A stretch of DNA of 8,809 nucleotides from DASWVC01 sp036401335. GTDB taxonomy: Bacteria > Verrucomicrobiota > Verrucomicrobiia > Chthoniobacterales > JAFAMB01. Position numbers and translations under genes: made by a program. Positions 1 to 5,780 of the stretch are shown piece after piece. Under the pieces are notes generated by a model. It worked only from the letters and a program-made list of their open reading frames with translations, searched no databases and had not been told where the DNA came from. The stretch spans positions 1 through 8,809 of the forward strand of contig DASWVC010000223.1 in NCBI GenBank assembly GCA_036401335.1. Direction: 5' to 3'. How positions within the stretch are numbered: the first letter of the stretch is position 1; each line of letters begins with the position of its first letter.

Positions 1-1212
1 GGCCCACCGGGCCGCCCGGATCGCGGAACCCGGGCGTGGATTTCTCTGAAAGTAAGGGAGATAGAAATCTTTGGTGAAGCTGGTGGCCAAGGCATTCAAC
101 GCCGCTGAGGTCGAACCCATCATCGTGGCAAAGACCCCGGCGATGATAAGCCCGCGAACACCCGCCGGCAGGCGTGTCATGATGTAGTAGGCGAAGACCT
201 CGTTGTCGGCGTTTGGCAGTTGTGGATCCGGATAGCACTGGTAGTAAACCGACAGCAAAATTCCGACCAATAAAAAGCTGGCCGCAATCGGTAGATCGGC
301 GAGGCCGCTTAGGATCAATGATAACTGCGATTTACGGAAGTTAGGAGCCGTGAGCATGCGTTGCACCATGTCCTGGTCAGTCCCGTGGGTGGACATGGTA
401 AGGAACGTCGAGGCGACCAGGGCCGCGACCAACGTGTACGGTTCTTCTAGTACCTGGCGCAACGCCGAGCCAAAACCAGCCGTTGGCTGGAAACCTAACT
501 GCCAGACAGCAGGAAACCCGCCGAGCCGCCGAACTACCTCGCTCCAGCCGCCGGGAATCGCGGCCAACAGCGAGGCGATCGCCACTGCCACCGACCCGAG
601 CATAAGCGAGGCCTGAATGAAATCGGTCCAGACAACGGCCTTGATCCCGCCAATGGCGGTGTATAGCGTGGTTAGCAGGGTGATGGCCAGGATGCCGAAA
701 AAGTAAAGGCTAAGGTTAGTTTCCGAACCAGGGTAAAGGTAGTTCCAAATGATTTTAATGATCACTCCGCCGAGGTACAATCGCACACCGATCCCGAGAA
801 CCCGGGTGAACAGGAAAATGGCGCTGGCCAGGTTGCGGGTCAACGGCCCGAAACGGATCTCCAGGAATTCATAGATGCTCTGGACCCGGTAGCGGTAGTA
901 CGGCTGAATGAAGGTGGCGGCGATGATGATGCGTGCAAGGACCGTCCCGATCGCAAACTGCCCGTAGACAAAACTCCGCGTCTTGAATCCTTCGGCCGGC
1001 GTGCCGAGAAAGGTCGCGGCACTGGTCTCGGCGGCCACAATCGAAGCAAGGACGGCCCACCAGGGAATCGAGCGGCCGCCAAGGGCAAATTCCGTAAGGT
1101 TGCGGTTGGAACGCCCGGCCCACAACCCGAGGCCCACGATGAGCGCGAAATAGGCGAGCAGCACCAGCAGGTCGATCAGCAGCGAAGGCGTAAGGCGGGC
1201 CAAGTGGGACAT
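1..1212 (-). CDS. Sodium:solute symporter (SSS family), N-terminal 404 residues, cut by window edge
   Basis: This inner-membrane secondary transporter would use the sodium gradient to import a small solute; the substrate cannot be told from sequence. The frame is open from ATG at 1212 to base 1. Hydrophobic segments lie at about residues 10-32, 49-70, 126-150, 168-188, 196-220, 259-277, 300-323 and 351-372. Family landmarks are present: LYTAIGGIKAVVWTDFIQ (183-200), THGTDQDMVQR (275-285), and the core helix from GLIIAGVFATM to SFTKDFY (354-384), whose Ser/Thr-rich part (GSTSAALNAL) aligns with the sodium-binding helix of LeuT-fold symporters. Members usually have 450-600 residues and about 13 helices, so the last helices lie outside the window. 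ATG 1212 is the only possible ATG start, because an in-frame TAA lies 9 nt upstream. No Shine-Dalgarno sequence is visible. The gene follows argA by 158 nt on the same strand. The family call is firm; the substrate is unknown. Confidence 0.93.
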   Translation of the reverse strand, partial: MSHLARLTPSLLIDLLVLLAYFALIVGLGLWAGRSNRNLTEFALGGRSIPWWAVLASIVAAETSAATFLGTPAEGFKTRSFVYGQFAIGTVLARIIIAATFIQPYYRYRVQSIYEFLEIRFGPLTRNLASAIFLFTRVLGIGVRLYLGGVIIKIIWNYLYPGSETNLSLYFFGILAITLLTTLYTAIGGIKAVVWTDFIQASLMLGSVAVAIASLLAAIPGGWSEVVRRLGGFPAVWQLGFQPTAGFGSALRQVLEEPYTLVAALVASTFLTMSTHGTDQDMVQRMLTAPNFRKSQLSLILSGLADLPIAASFLLVGILLSVYYQCYPDPQLPNADNEVFAYYIMTRLPAGVRGLIIAGVFATMMGSTSAALNALATSFTKDFYLPYFQRNPRPGSAIRAARWA

Positions 1213-1269
1213 CAGGGAGGGTTATACCGGACGGGAGGCCCGGCTGCAAAGCGTGGGTGCACGGGCCGA

Positions 1270-1361
1270 AAGTGCCACAAATCAAAAGACCGAAGAATGC
1301 CACGAATGGGGGGCTGAATCCTGTGCTGCTCCTGATTTTCGTTTTTTGATTCGTGGCATTC
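1270..1361. repeat. Cluster of three 13-nt GTGGCATTC-type repeats, two direct and one inverted
   Basis: The 158-bp gap between argA and the symporter gene contains GAATGCCACGAAT (1295-1307) and its exact reverse complement ATTCGTGGCATTC (1349-1361). A diverged direct copy, AAGTGCCACAAAT (1270-1282, 10 of 13 matching), lies 25 bp before the first. Similarity extends beyond the 13-mers: 1337-1361 matches the reverse complement of about 1270-1294 at 19 of 25 positions, including a shared TTTTGAT block. In a minus-strand transcript the perfect arms could form a 13-bp stem with a 41-nt loop, followed by a moderately T-rich stretch, so a terminator or processing hairpin after argA is possible. Repeats of this flavour (CACGAAT/ATTCGTG) are, from general memory, frequent between genes in Verrucomicrobiota. 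The repeat is seen directly; its role is unknown. Confidence 0.75.
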
Positions 1362-1370
1362 AACCAGGGC

Positions 1371-2693
1371 TTACAGGCCCACGGGGTGCCCCGCTGCCGT
1401 GGGCGCGGGGGGGGCCTCAAGGTTCTTCAACAACACGCGGGAATTGCGTCCGCTGGCCTCGTATTTAAGGCGGCGTTTTGCGGGCAGCACCTCCGGCCCG
1501 ACTTCCCGGAAACCGCCTTTCTGCTGCAGGTAGACAAAGGCCTGGGTAGACAACGCGAACAGGTGGGAATACCCCCGCTGACGAGCGAGGTTTTCCACAA
1601 AAGACATCAACTTGCGGCCAAGCCCCTGGTTCTCATTGGACCGGCTAACGTAAAGGCAGGCGAGCTCGGCCATCTTTTCCTCCGGGTACGGGTACATCGC
1701 CACACAGGCCGCGATGTGCCGGTCGATTTCAAGAACCCAATAATCGTCGAGGTTCGCAATGATGTCGGCCCGCGTCCGTCGGGTGAGTTCCTCGCTCCGG
1801 ATGGATTGCTGGATCAGGGACATCACGGCGCGTACATCCTTTTTATAAACGGGCCGAATTTGTTCATACTCGTTTGAGTAGATCATCGTGCCCACTCCCC
1901 CATTGCTGAACACCTCGGCCAGCAGGGCCTCGTTGACATTCCCGTTCAGAAGGTGCACCCGCGGCACGCCAAAACGGCAGGCGCGCGCGGCATGATCCAA
2001 CTTCGAGGCCAGGTTGGCCGGAAGGACCTGGCGCCGTTTGCGAAGCACCTCCTCCAGCTCAGCCACCGCCAAATGGCCGATGCGCTGACCGTCGAGGATC
2101 AACCCTTCATAACTAGACAAAAAAATGAGCTTGGCCGCATTCAGTGACTCGGCGATCTCCAGGGCGATCAGGTCGGAGTTAACCCGAAAGGTCCTGCCTT
2201 CGCCGTCAAAACCGAGCGGCGGCACGACGGGAACAACTTCTTCCCGTAAAAGCAGATTGAGTAACTGGGTGTCCACCTTCTCGACCTTCCCCGAAAACTG
2301 GTAATCCACCCCGTGCAGGATTCCCGCTGGGTGCGCGATGATGGCATTGGCATAGGCGGTCCGCAGGTCAACCTGCGTCAAGCCTTCCATCACCTCGTTG
2401 GCCAATCGCATCGCGACGTTGATGGACAATTGCAGCGTTGTTTCATCCACGATGCCGGTGCCGTCCGCATTGGTGATGGAGATGCCCTGCTGCTCGGCGG
2501 TGCGCTGGATCTGCGATCCTGCCCCGTGAATCAACACCACCCGGATGTTCAAGGAGCGCAGGACCGCCACATCCAGGAGGATGTTTGAAAAGTTTTCCGA
2601 TCCGACCACATCCCCATCGATGGCAATGACAAAAATCTTGTCACGAAAACGGGTGACGTATTGAAGAATGCCGCGAAGCTCCAGAATTTTCAT
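1371..2693 (-). CDS. argA: Amino-acid N-acetyltransferase (N-acetylglutamate synthase), ArgA type
   Basis: It transfers the acetyl group of acetyl-CoA to L-glutamate, the first step of arginine biosynthesis, in the cytoplasm. At 440 aa it matches E. coli ArgA (443 aa) and has the same layout. The amino-acid-kinase-like domain spans about 10-275 (FVIAIDGDVV at 21-30, VLIHGAGSQI at 53-62). The GNAT domain spans about 278-425 (YPYPEEKMAELACLYV at 334-349, acetyl-CoA loop NENQGLGRKL at 353-362). In the kinase-like domain, alanine occupies the place of the catalytic lysine of true acetylglutamate kinases. The domain is therefore expected to be regulatory (arginine-binding) and not a fused ArgB. 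ATG 2693 is forced by an in-frame TGA 9 nt upstream and gives the family-like start MKILELRGIL; no clear Shine-Dalgarno is present. It begins 35 nt after the HAD gene. The C-terminus has a short Pro/Ala-rich tail encoded across a run of eight C. Feedback inhibition by arginine is known for the family but not shown here. Confidence 0.93.
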   Translation of the reverse strand: MKILELRGILQYVTRFRDKIFVIAIDGDVVGSENFSNILLDVAVLRSLNIRVVLIHGAGSQIQRTAEQQGISITNADGTGIVDETTLQLSINVAMRLANEVMEGLTQVDLRTAYANAIIAHPAGILHGVDYQFSGKVEKVDTQLLNLLLREEVVPVVPPLGFDGEGRTFRVNSDLIALEIAESLNAAKLIFLSSYEGLILDGQRIGHLAVAELEEVLRKRRQVLPANLASKLDHAARACRFGVPRVHLLNGNVNEALLAEVFSNGGVGTMIYSNEYEQIRPVYKKDVRAVMSLIQQSIRSEELTRRTRADIIANLDDYWVLEIDRHIAACVAMYPYPEEKMAELACLYVSRSNENQGLGRKLMSFVENLARQRGYSHLFALSTQAFVYLQQKGGFREVGPEVLPAKRRLKYEASGRNSRVLLKNLEAPPAPTAAGHPVGL

Positions 2694-2728
2694 GGCAACA
2701 GGTCAGGGTACGTTGGCCTCGCCGGAGG

Positions 2729-3400
2729 TCAGCCGACGGCGGTGGAACCCGTTAACGCCTCCAGGCGTTCAAGGGTGATCTCGGCGGCACTGCCCACCTT
2801 CAGGTCGACAAAAGACAAGTCCTGCAGTGCACTAAACTGGTTAGGGATGGCTACCACCCGTAAACCGGCCCGTTTGGCCGCACGAGCGCCGGGTTCGGAG
2901 TCTTCCAAAGCAATCGCGTGCGCTGGTTCGACGCGGAGCGTTTGCACGCATTTCAAGTACATGTCTGGAGCGGGTTTGGGGTTAACCACGAGGTCGCGGG
3001 TCACGATCGCCTTAATAAATTGCCGAAGCCCTAAGCGCTTCAGCCCGTCTTCCACCCAGCCGGAGCCGGAGTTGCTGGCGACGCCAAGCTTCAGGCCCGC
3101 CGCTTGTGCAGCCGACATCAAGGCCGCAATCCCCGGCAAAACCGGTTCCTTCAGCGTCAGTTCCCAGTTTCTGGCTTCCCGGCGCGGGGAGATGCTCGCC
3201 CAGTCCAGCTTCCGGCCGAGCAGGCCTTCCAAGTGAACGTGGGGGTCAAAACCGCCGACGTACCCGGTTGCAGCCGTCCAGTGCTTCAGGGCGAGTTCTT
3301 GGCCAAACTCATGGTAAATCTCTTTCCAGCTGACAAAACCCGGTTCTTCCGTGTTGACGATCAGGCCATCGAAGTCAAAGACCAATGCTTGAAGGTTCAC
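2729..3400 (-). CDS. HAD-superfamily hydrolase, beta-phosphoglucomutase/phosphatase-like
   Basis: This is a cytoplasmic haloacid-dehalogenase-type enzyme of 223 aa, likely acting on a small phosphorylated metabolite through an aspartyl-phosphate intermediate. All four HAD motifs are visible: motif I DFDGLIVNTE (9-18; nucleophile Asp9, acid/base Asp11), motif II VASNS (107-111; Ser109), motif III lysine in NPKPAPD (Lys142), and motif IV LEDSEPGARAAKRAG (165-179; Glu166/Asp167, metal-binding). A helical cap occupies about residues 16-85, as in subfamily I enzymes such as beta-phosphoglucomutase, phosphoglycolate phosphatase and YcjU-like proteins. The start is GTG at 3400, because an in-frame TGA lies 15 nt upstream and this start places motif I at the usual distance from the N-terminus. 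A weak GGAA lies just upstream. It sits 35 nt ahead of argA and 105 nt after ndk, so it is probably co-transcribed with argA. The substrate is not predictable, and an arginine-pathway role is only a guess from position. Confidence 0.88.
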   Translation of the reverse strand: MNLQALVFDFDGLIVNTEEPGFVSWKEIYHEFGQELALKHWTAATGYVGGFDPHVHLEGLLGRKLDWASISPRREARNWELTLKEPVLPGIAALMSAAQAAGLKLGVASNSGSGWVEDGLKRLGLRQFIKAIVTRDLVVNPKPAPDMYLKCVQTLRVEPAHAIALEDSEPGARAAKRAGLRVVAIPNQFSALQDLSFVDLKVGSAAEITLERLEALTGSTAVG

Positions 3401-3451
3401 GTTTCCGTACGGTCAGGCGGTCGCAAGTTGTAGGTAAAGGAAGAGCGGGCA

Positions 3452-3471
3452 GCTGCTCGCAAGCAGCGAGC
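3452..3471. repeat. Small GC-rich dyads between ndk and the HAD gene
   Basis: The 105-nt ndk-HAD gap contains overlapping short dyads: GCTGCT/AGCAGC (3452-3457 and 3462-3467, 4-nt loop) and GCTCGC/GCGAGC (3455-3460 and 3466-3471, 5-nt loop). The two stems are mutually exclusive. In the minus-strand transcript the hairpin is followed by a pyrimidine-rich stretch but not by a T run, so an intrinsic terminator is doubtful. It could weakly attenuate or process an ndk-HAD read-through transcript. Low confidence. Confidence 0.3.
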
Positions 3472-3505
3472 CGGTACCGGGACGCCCATTGGAGCGGCGC
3501 AGGCC

Positions 3506-3943
3506 CTAAGCCGGATGCAGGGCGGAAGGAAGCAACTCGTGGGGCGAAAAGAACCGCTTCAACTCGGCCGCCGCACTCTCCGGGCTGTCGGACCCATGCA
3601 CCACGTTTTCCATCGTGTCGGCCCCAAGATCACCCCGAATCGTGCCCGGAGGCGCTTTTTTTGAATCTGTCGGGCCCATGAGTTCGCGAACCTTTGCCAC
3701 GGCCCCCTCTCCCGATAACGCCAGAACAATGACGGGGCTGCTCTGCATGAAAGCTTTCAAACCGGGGTAAAACGGACGGGTCGAGACATGAGCGTAATGT
3801 TCAGCCAGCACTTCGTCCGAAAGCATGGTCATTTTGCAACCGACAATGTCGAGGTCAGCCTGCTCAAAGCGCTGGATAACGTCACCCGCGTGACGCTGCG
3901 CAAGGCAGTCCGGCTTCAACAAAACGAGGGTGGTTTCGTTCAT
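3506..3943 (-). CDS. ndk: Nucleoside diphosphate kinase
   Basis: It transfers the gamma-phosphate of a nucleoside triphosphate to a nucleoside diphosphate through a phosphohistidine, balancing cytoplasmic NTP and dNTP pools. The 145-aa product has the usual bacterial length. Visible landmarks are TLVLLKPDCL near the N-terminus (Lys10), Tyr50, RPFYPGL (56-62), GPTDSKKAPPGTIRGDLG (90-107; Thr92, Arg103) and the active-site segment ENVVHGSDS (112-120) with phospho-acceptor His116. The start is ATG 3943, because AAGGA lies 8 nt upstream and the protein then begins at the family position. The frame stays open upstream to 4108, but that extension has no family similarity. The C-terminal tail after HGSDSPESA continues to LLPSALHPA, as in many Ndk. 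It is the first gene of the minus-strand group; the tetR-type gene diverges 213 bp away. It is probably constitutive housekeeping; the active-site residues named above are all present. Confidence 0.97.
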   Translation of the reverse strand: MNETTLVLLKPDCLAQRHAGDVIQRFEQADLDIVGCKMTMLSDEVLAEHYAHVSTRPFYPGLKAFMQSSPVIVLALSGEGAVAKVRELMGPTDSKKAPPGTIRGDLGADTMENVVHGSDSPESAAAELKRFFSPHELLPSALHPA

Positions 3944-3951
3944 AAGGTACG

Positions 3952-3956
3952 TCCTT
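3952..3956 (-). promoter_or_regulatory. Ribosome binding site of ndk
   Basis: AAGGA on the minus strand, 8 nt before ATG 3943. It decides between this start and the 55-codon-longer open frame. It is one of only two clear Shine-Dalgarno sequences in the window, the other being at 5857-5860. Confidence 0.8.
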
Positions 3957-4120
3957 GGTTTCGCACGGTTGGCAAGTTTTGCAAGGTAAGCGCCGCAGGG
4001 AGCGGCTTGACGTTGAGGATCGCAAACCCCCGAAGGCCCGGGCTCAACGAATTGCGGCTGTTCCGGAAAGGTTTTAGGCCCCTGGCCCGAACGGGGGTTA
4101 GCAAACACTTCAAGGATTTA
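3957..4120. other. Divergent intergenic region between ndk and the TetR-type gene
   Basis: This is most of the 213-bp gap between two divergent starts. It must hold the ndk promoter, but I see no convincing -35/-10 pair for ndk. It is more GC-rich near the middle, with a short CCCGAAGG...CCCGGG dyad around 4028-4040. Both strands stay open across part of it (ndk upstream extension and repressor upstream extension), but neither translation resembles a known protein. I regard it as non-coding. Confidence 0.5.
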
Positions 4121-4122
4121 TT

Positions 4123-4135
4123 TGACTCAAAGTCA
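4123..4135. promoter_or_regulatory. Perfect 13-bp dyad, likely operator O1 of the TetR-type repressor
   Basis: TGACTCAAAGTCA is an exact inverted repeat (TGACT, 3-nt centre, AGTCA) 21 bp before the GTG start of the repressor. It overlaps a -35-like TTGACT (4122-4127), which is followed after 17 bp by a weak -10-like TATTCC (4145-4150). A repressor bound here would block its own promoter. Two related sites lie before the next gene, at 4910-4922 and 4928-4940, which strengthens the operator reading. The sequence match is direct; binding is inferred. Confidence 0.68.
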
Positions 4136-4156
4136 TACCCGACCTATTCCTGGGGC

Positions 4157-4888
4157 GTGTCCATTGCCCGTCGCCGCGAGCGCGAGTTCCGCCAGCGCGA
4201 AATGCTGATCCTTGATTCTGCCGCGGTGATGCTGCGCGAGCACGGCTACCTGGGGTTGAACCTAGACCGCCTGGCGGAGTCGGTGGAGTATTCCAAAGGC
4301 ACCCTCTACCAGCATTTCGGCACCAAGGAAGACATCGTGCTCGCCATTGTCGCGCGATCCCTGGAGCGGCGCACGCAGCTCTTCGAGCGTGCGGCGCGTT
4401 TTCATGGAAACAGCCGCGAACGAATCCTGGCGGTCGGCATTGCCGACGACGTGTTGTCGCGGGAAGAAAGTGCGCATTTCCAACTCGTGCAAATGGTCAA
4501 AAGCCGTTCCATTTGGGAAAAGACCGCGCCCGAGCGCCGGCAAGCGTTTTTGATGCTCGAGGAACGCTGCTTTGGCATCCTGGAATTGCTCGTGCGCGAA
4601 GGGATCTCGGCCGGTGACCTGGAACTGCCTGTGGTCCAGGGTGCGGAAGTCGCTTTTGGGTTAATGACCATGTCGCTGGGCACCAACTTGCTGGTGGACG
4701 CACGGGAGTGGCTGGAAGGGATCGGGTTGCCGCAACCGCGCGAGACCCTGCGGGTTAACCAGCACCGTTTTCTTGACGGCCTGGGCTGGAAACCCTTGCT
4801 GAAAGCATGCGATTACGCCGAGGCCGAACGCCGGATCTGGTCCGAGGTGTTCCCGAATGAACAGGCCAGCTTCCCGCCTTTGCCCTAA
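4157..4888 (+). CDS. TetR/AcrR-family transcriptional regulator
   Basis: This is a cytoplasmic DNA-binding repressor of 243 aa, within the family's range though slightly long. The N-terminal TetR_N domain covers about 5-65: a basic helix (ARRREREFRQRE), LILDSAAVMLREHGYLGLNLDRLAES as the helix before and into the turn, and a recognition region around SKGTLYQHFGTKEDIV (46-61), very typical of the family. The C-terminal helical part (70-243) would bind a small ligand and dimerise; the ligand is unknown. I chose GTG 4157 because it leaves a short lead before the basic helix, and the only in-frame downstream ATG (4202-4204) would remove that helix. No Shine-Dalgarno is visible and the message may be leaderless. 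The open frame upstream to 3788 is antisense to ndk and is not part of the protein. A perfect dyad at 4123-4135 and related sites before the next gene suggest autoregulation and control of the DUF4188 gene 61 nt downstream. Confidence 0.9.
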   Translation: MSIARRREREFRQREMLILDSAAVMLREHGYLGLNLDRLAESVEYSKGTLYQHFGTKEDIVLAIVARSLERRTQLFERAARFHGNSRERILAVGIADDVLSREESAHFQLVQMVKSRSIWEKTAPERRQAFLMLEERCFGILELLVREGISAGDLELPVVQGAEVAFGLMTMSLGTNLLVDAREWLEGIGLPQPRETLRVNQHRFLDGLGWKPLLKACDYAEAERRIWSEVFPNEQASFPPLP

Positions 4889-4909
4889 ACCCCTTTTTTG
4901 CGCCGTCTT

Positions 4910-4922
4910 TGACTTAGAGTAA
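4910..4922. promoter_or_regulatory. Imperfect dyad, likely operator O2 upstream of the DUF4188 gene
   Basis: TGACTTAGAGTAA matches O1 (4123-4135) at 10 of 13 positions, with the half-sites TGACT and AGT(C/A)A kept. The similarity also includes the flanking TT before and T after. It lies in the short AT-rich gap between the repressor stop and the DUF4188 start, where an operator for the downstream gene is expected. Its centre is 18 bp from the centre of O3. Confidence 0.6.
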
Positions 4923-4927
4923 TTATA

Positions 4928-4940
4928 TGACCAAAAGTAA
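4928..4940. promoter_or_regulatory. Imperfect dyad, likely operator O3, adjoining a -10-like box of the DUF4188 gene
   Basis: TGACCAAAAGTAA matches the pattern TGAC(T/C)NNNAGT(C/A)A shared with O1 and O2. It overlaps the -10-like hexamer TAAAAT (4938-4943), which would place transcription start at or next to ATG 4950. The 18-bp centre-to-centre spacing from O2 would put two dimers at slightly under two helical turns. No good -35 was found for this -10, so the promoter call is weaker than the operator call. Confidence 0.5.
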
Positions 4941-4949
4941 AATCTGAGC

Positions 4950-5465
4950 ATGATCAATCGTATGATCCCCCAAAGAATGGCTGGCGAGTTGGAGGGCGAG
5001 TTCTGCGTGTTCCTCATCGGCATGCGCATCAACCACCCGCTTAAGGTTTACCAGTGGCTGCCGGTGTTTCGAGCGATGCCAAGAATGCTCCAGGAGCTTT
5101 CCCAACACCCGGAACTCGGTTACCTCGGCGGTCACTTCTGGCCGGGTCGCACCCTCATCTCCCTGCAGTATTGGCGTTCGTTCAACCATCTGACGGAGTA
5201 CGCCTCCAGCAAAAGCCGCGCGCACCTGCCGGCGTGGGGCGCGTTCACACGCCAGATCGGCAACAGCGGCGACGTGGGCATCTGGCACGAAACCTACGTG
5301 ATCGCTCCGGGCTCGTACGAAGCCATTTACCACAACATGCCCCCGTTCGGGTTGGGCAGGGTCGGCACGCTGATCCCAGCCGCGGGCAGTCGTTACCGGG
5401 CCTCAGCCCGGCTTACCGCCAGTCGGGGAACATCACCGGGCGAAGAAGGAAAAGGAACCCCATAA
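4950..5465 (+). CDS. DUF4188 domain protein (af470-like monooxygenase family)
   Basis: A 171-aa cytoplasmic protein that I recognise as the DUF4188/Monooxy_af470-like family, named after a fungal polyketide monooxygenase. The bacterial members' substrates are not established, so an oxidative role on a small hydrophobic compound is only family-based inference. Typical blocks are present: EGEFCVFLIGMRINHPLKVYQW (15-36), PELGYLGGHFWPGRTLISLQYWRSFNHLTEYA (54-85), HLPAWGAFTRQIGNSGDVGIWHETY (92-116) and YHNMPPFGLGRVGTLIPAAG (127-146). The last 20 or so residues are low in similarity and follow a CCGGGC/GCCCGG hairpin inside the gene (5396-5411), so the C-terminus may be altered. ATG 4950 gives MINRMIPQRM; ATG 4962 is also possible, and neither has a good Shine-Dalgarno. 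It lies 61 nt after the TetR-type gene behind two candidate operators, so ligand-released repression is likely. The following dehydrogenase fragment may be the remains of a partner enzyme. Confidence 0.82.
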   Translation: MINRMIPQRMAGELEGEFCVFLIGMRINHPLKVYQWLPVFRAMPRMLQELSQHPELGYLGGHFWPGRTLISLQYWRSFNHLTEYASSKSRAHLPAWGAFTRQIGNSGDVGIWHETYVIAPGSYEAIYHNMPPFGLGRVGTLIPAAGSRYRASARLTASRGTSPGEEGKGTP

Positions 5466-5507
5466 CGCTCCCCGCACGACGGAAACCCGAACCCGACGAC
5501 AGGAACG

Positions 5508-5680
5508 ATGGCGGGCCCGGTACCGCTCCTGGGCCGTGGTGACGGCTTCCTCGTCCGGCATTGGCCGGGAAATGGCACCGAGGCTGGCAGAGGCAGGGCT
5601 TTAACCTTCTTCTGATTGCGCGGAACCGAGCCGCGCTGGACCGAAGCGCGGCCGACCTCACCACCCGGCGCAGCGGCGAA
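5508..5680 (+). pseudogene. Decayed 5' fragment of a short-chain dehydrogenase/reductase (SDR)
   Basis: Only about 55 residues of an expected 250 or so remain, in two frames. Frame 1, about 5518-5598, reads RYRSWAVVTASSSGIGRE and then MAPRLAEAG, a classical SDR N-terminus (beta-1 and the TGxxxGxG cofactor loop), with the first glycine replaced by alanine. It then hits TAA at 5602. One base later, from 5597, the next frame continues the same fold: GFNLLLIARNRAALDRSAADLTTR (5597-5668), the beta-2/alpha-C region that contacts the NAD(P) ribose. An extra G in the GGG at 5596-5598 explains the break. Similarity is lost after about 5670-5680; the rest of the Rossmann core and the Tyr-x-x-x-Lys site are missing. 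A start-like AGGAACGATG lies at 5501-5510 but is out of frame with the homology. It follows the DUF4188 gene by 42 nt, so it was probably in that operon. The dehydrogenase identity is clear; the former substrate is unknown. Confidence 0.8.
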
Positions 5681-5780
5681 GAAGCCGGCATTAATAAAAC
5701 CGGCGGTTCCATGGGCGTCTGTTACCGAAAAGTCACAGTGTATTAGCAGACTATTGGTTGGCCGAAGTCCAGGTTGGGAC
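5681..5780. other. Non-coding stretch between the SDR remnant and the phosphoesterase leader
   Basis: After SDR similarity ends, this stretch is less GC-rich in places. It has a small GCCGG/CCGGC dyad around 5684-5704 flanking ATTAATAAAA, and the segment TGTTACCGAAAAGTCACAG (5720-5738), which recalls the TG-starting ends of some insertion sequences. No protein similarity or clear promoter is visible. It may be debris of an insertion or deletion, and presumably also carries the promoter of the next gene. Confidence 0.35.

Noticed and set aside
869..1420. A 183-codon minus-strand open frame overlapping the symporter and argA ends
   Set aside because: It is out of frame with the well-supported symporter and spans the intergenic repeats; the translation is Arg/Pro-rich with no domain.
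3944..4108. A 55-codon N-terminal extension of Ndk
   Set aside because: No similarity to Ndk, and a good AAGGA ribosome binding site sits 8 nt before ATG 3943.
3788..4156. An upstream in-frame extension of the TetR-type protein from ATG 3788
   Set aside because: It runs antisense through ndk, shows no family similarity, and the TetR domain begins naturally at GTG 4157.
4889..4909. A T6 run (4894-4899) after the TetR-type stop as an intrinsic terminator
   Set aside because: No GC-rich stem precedes the T run.
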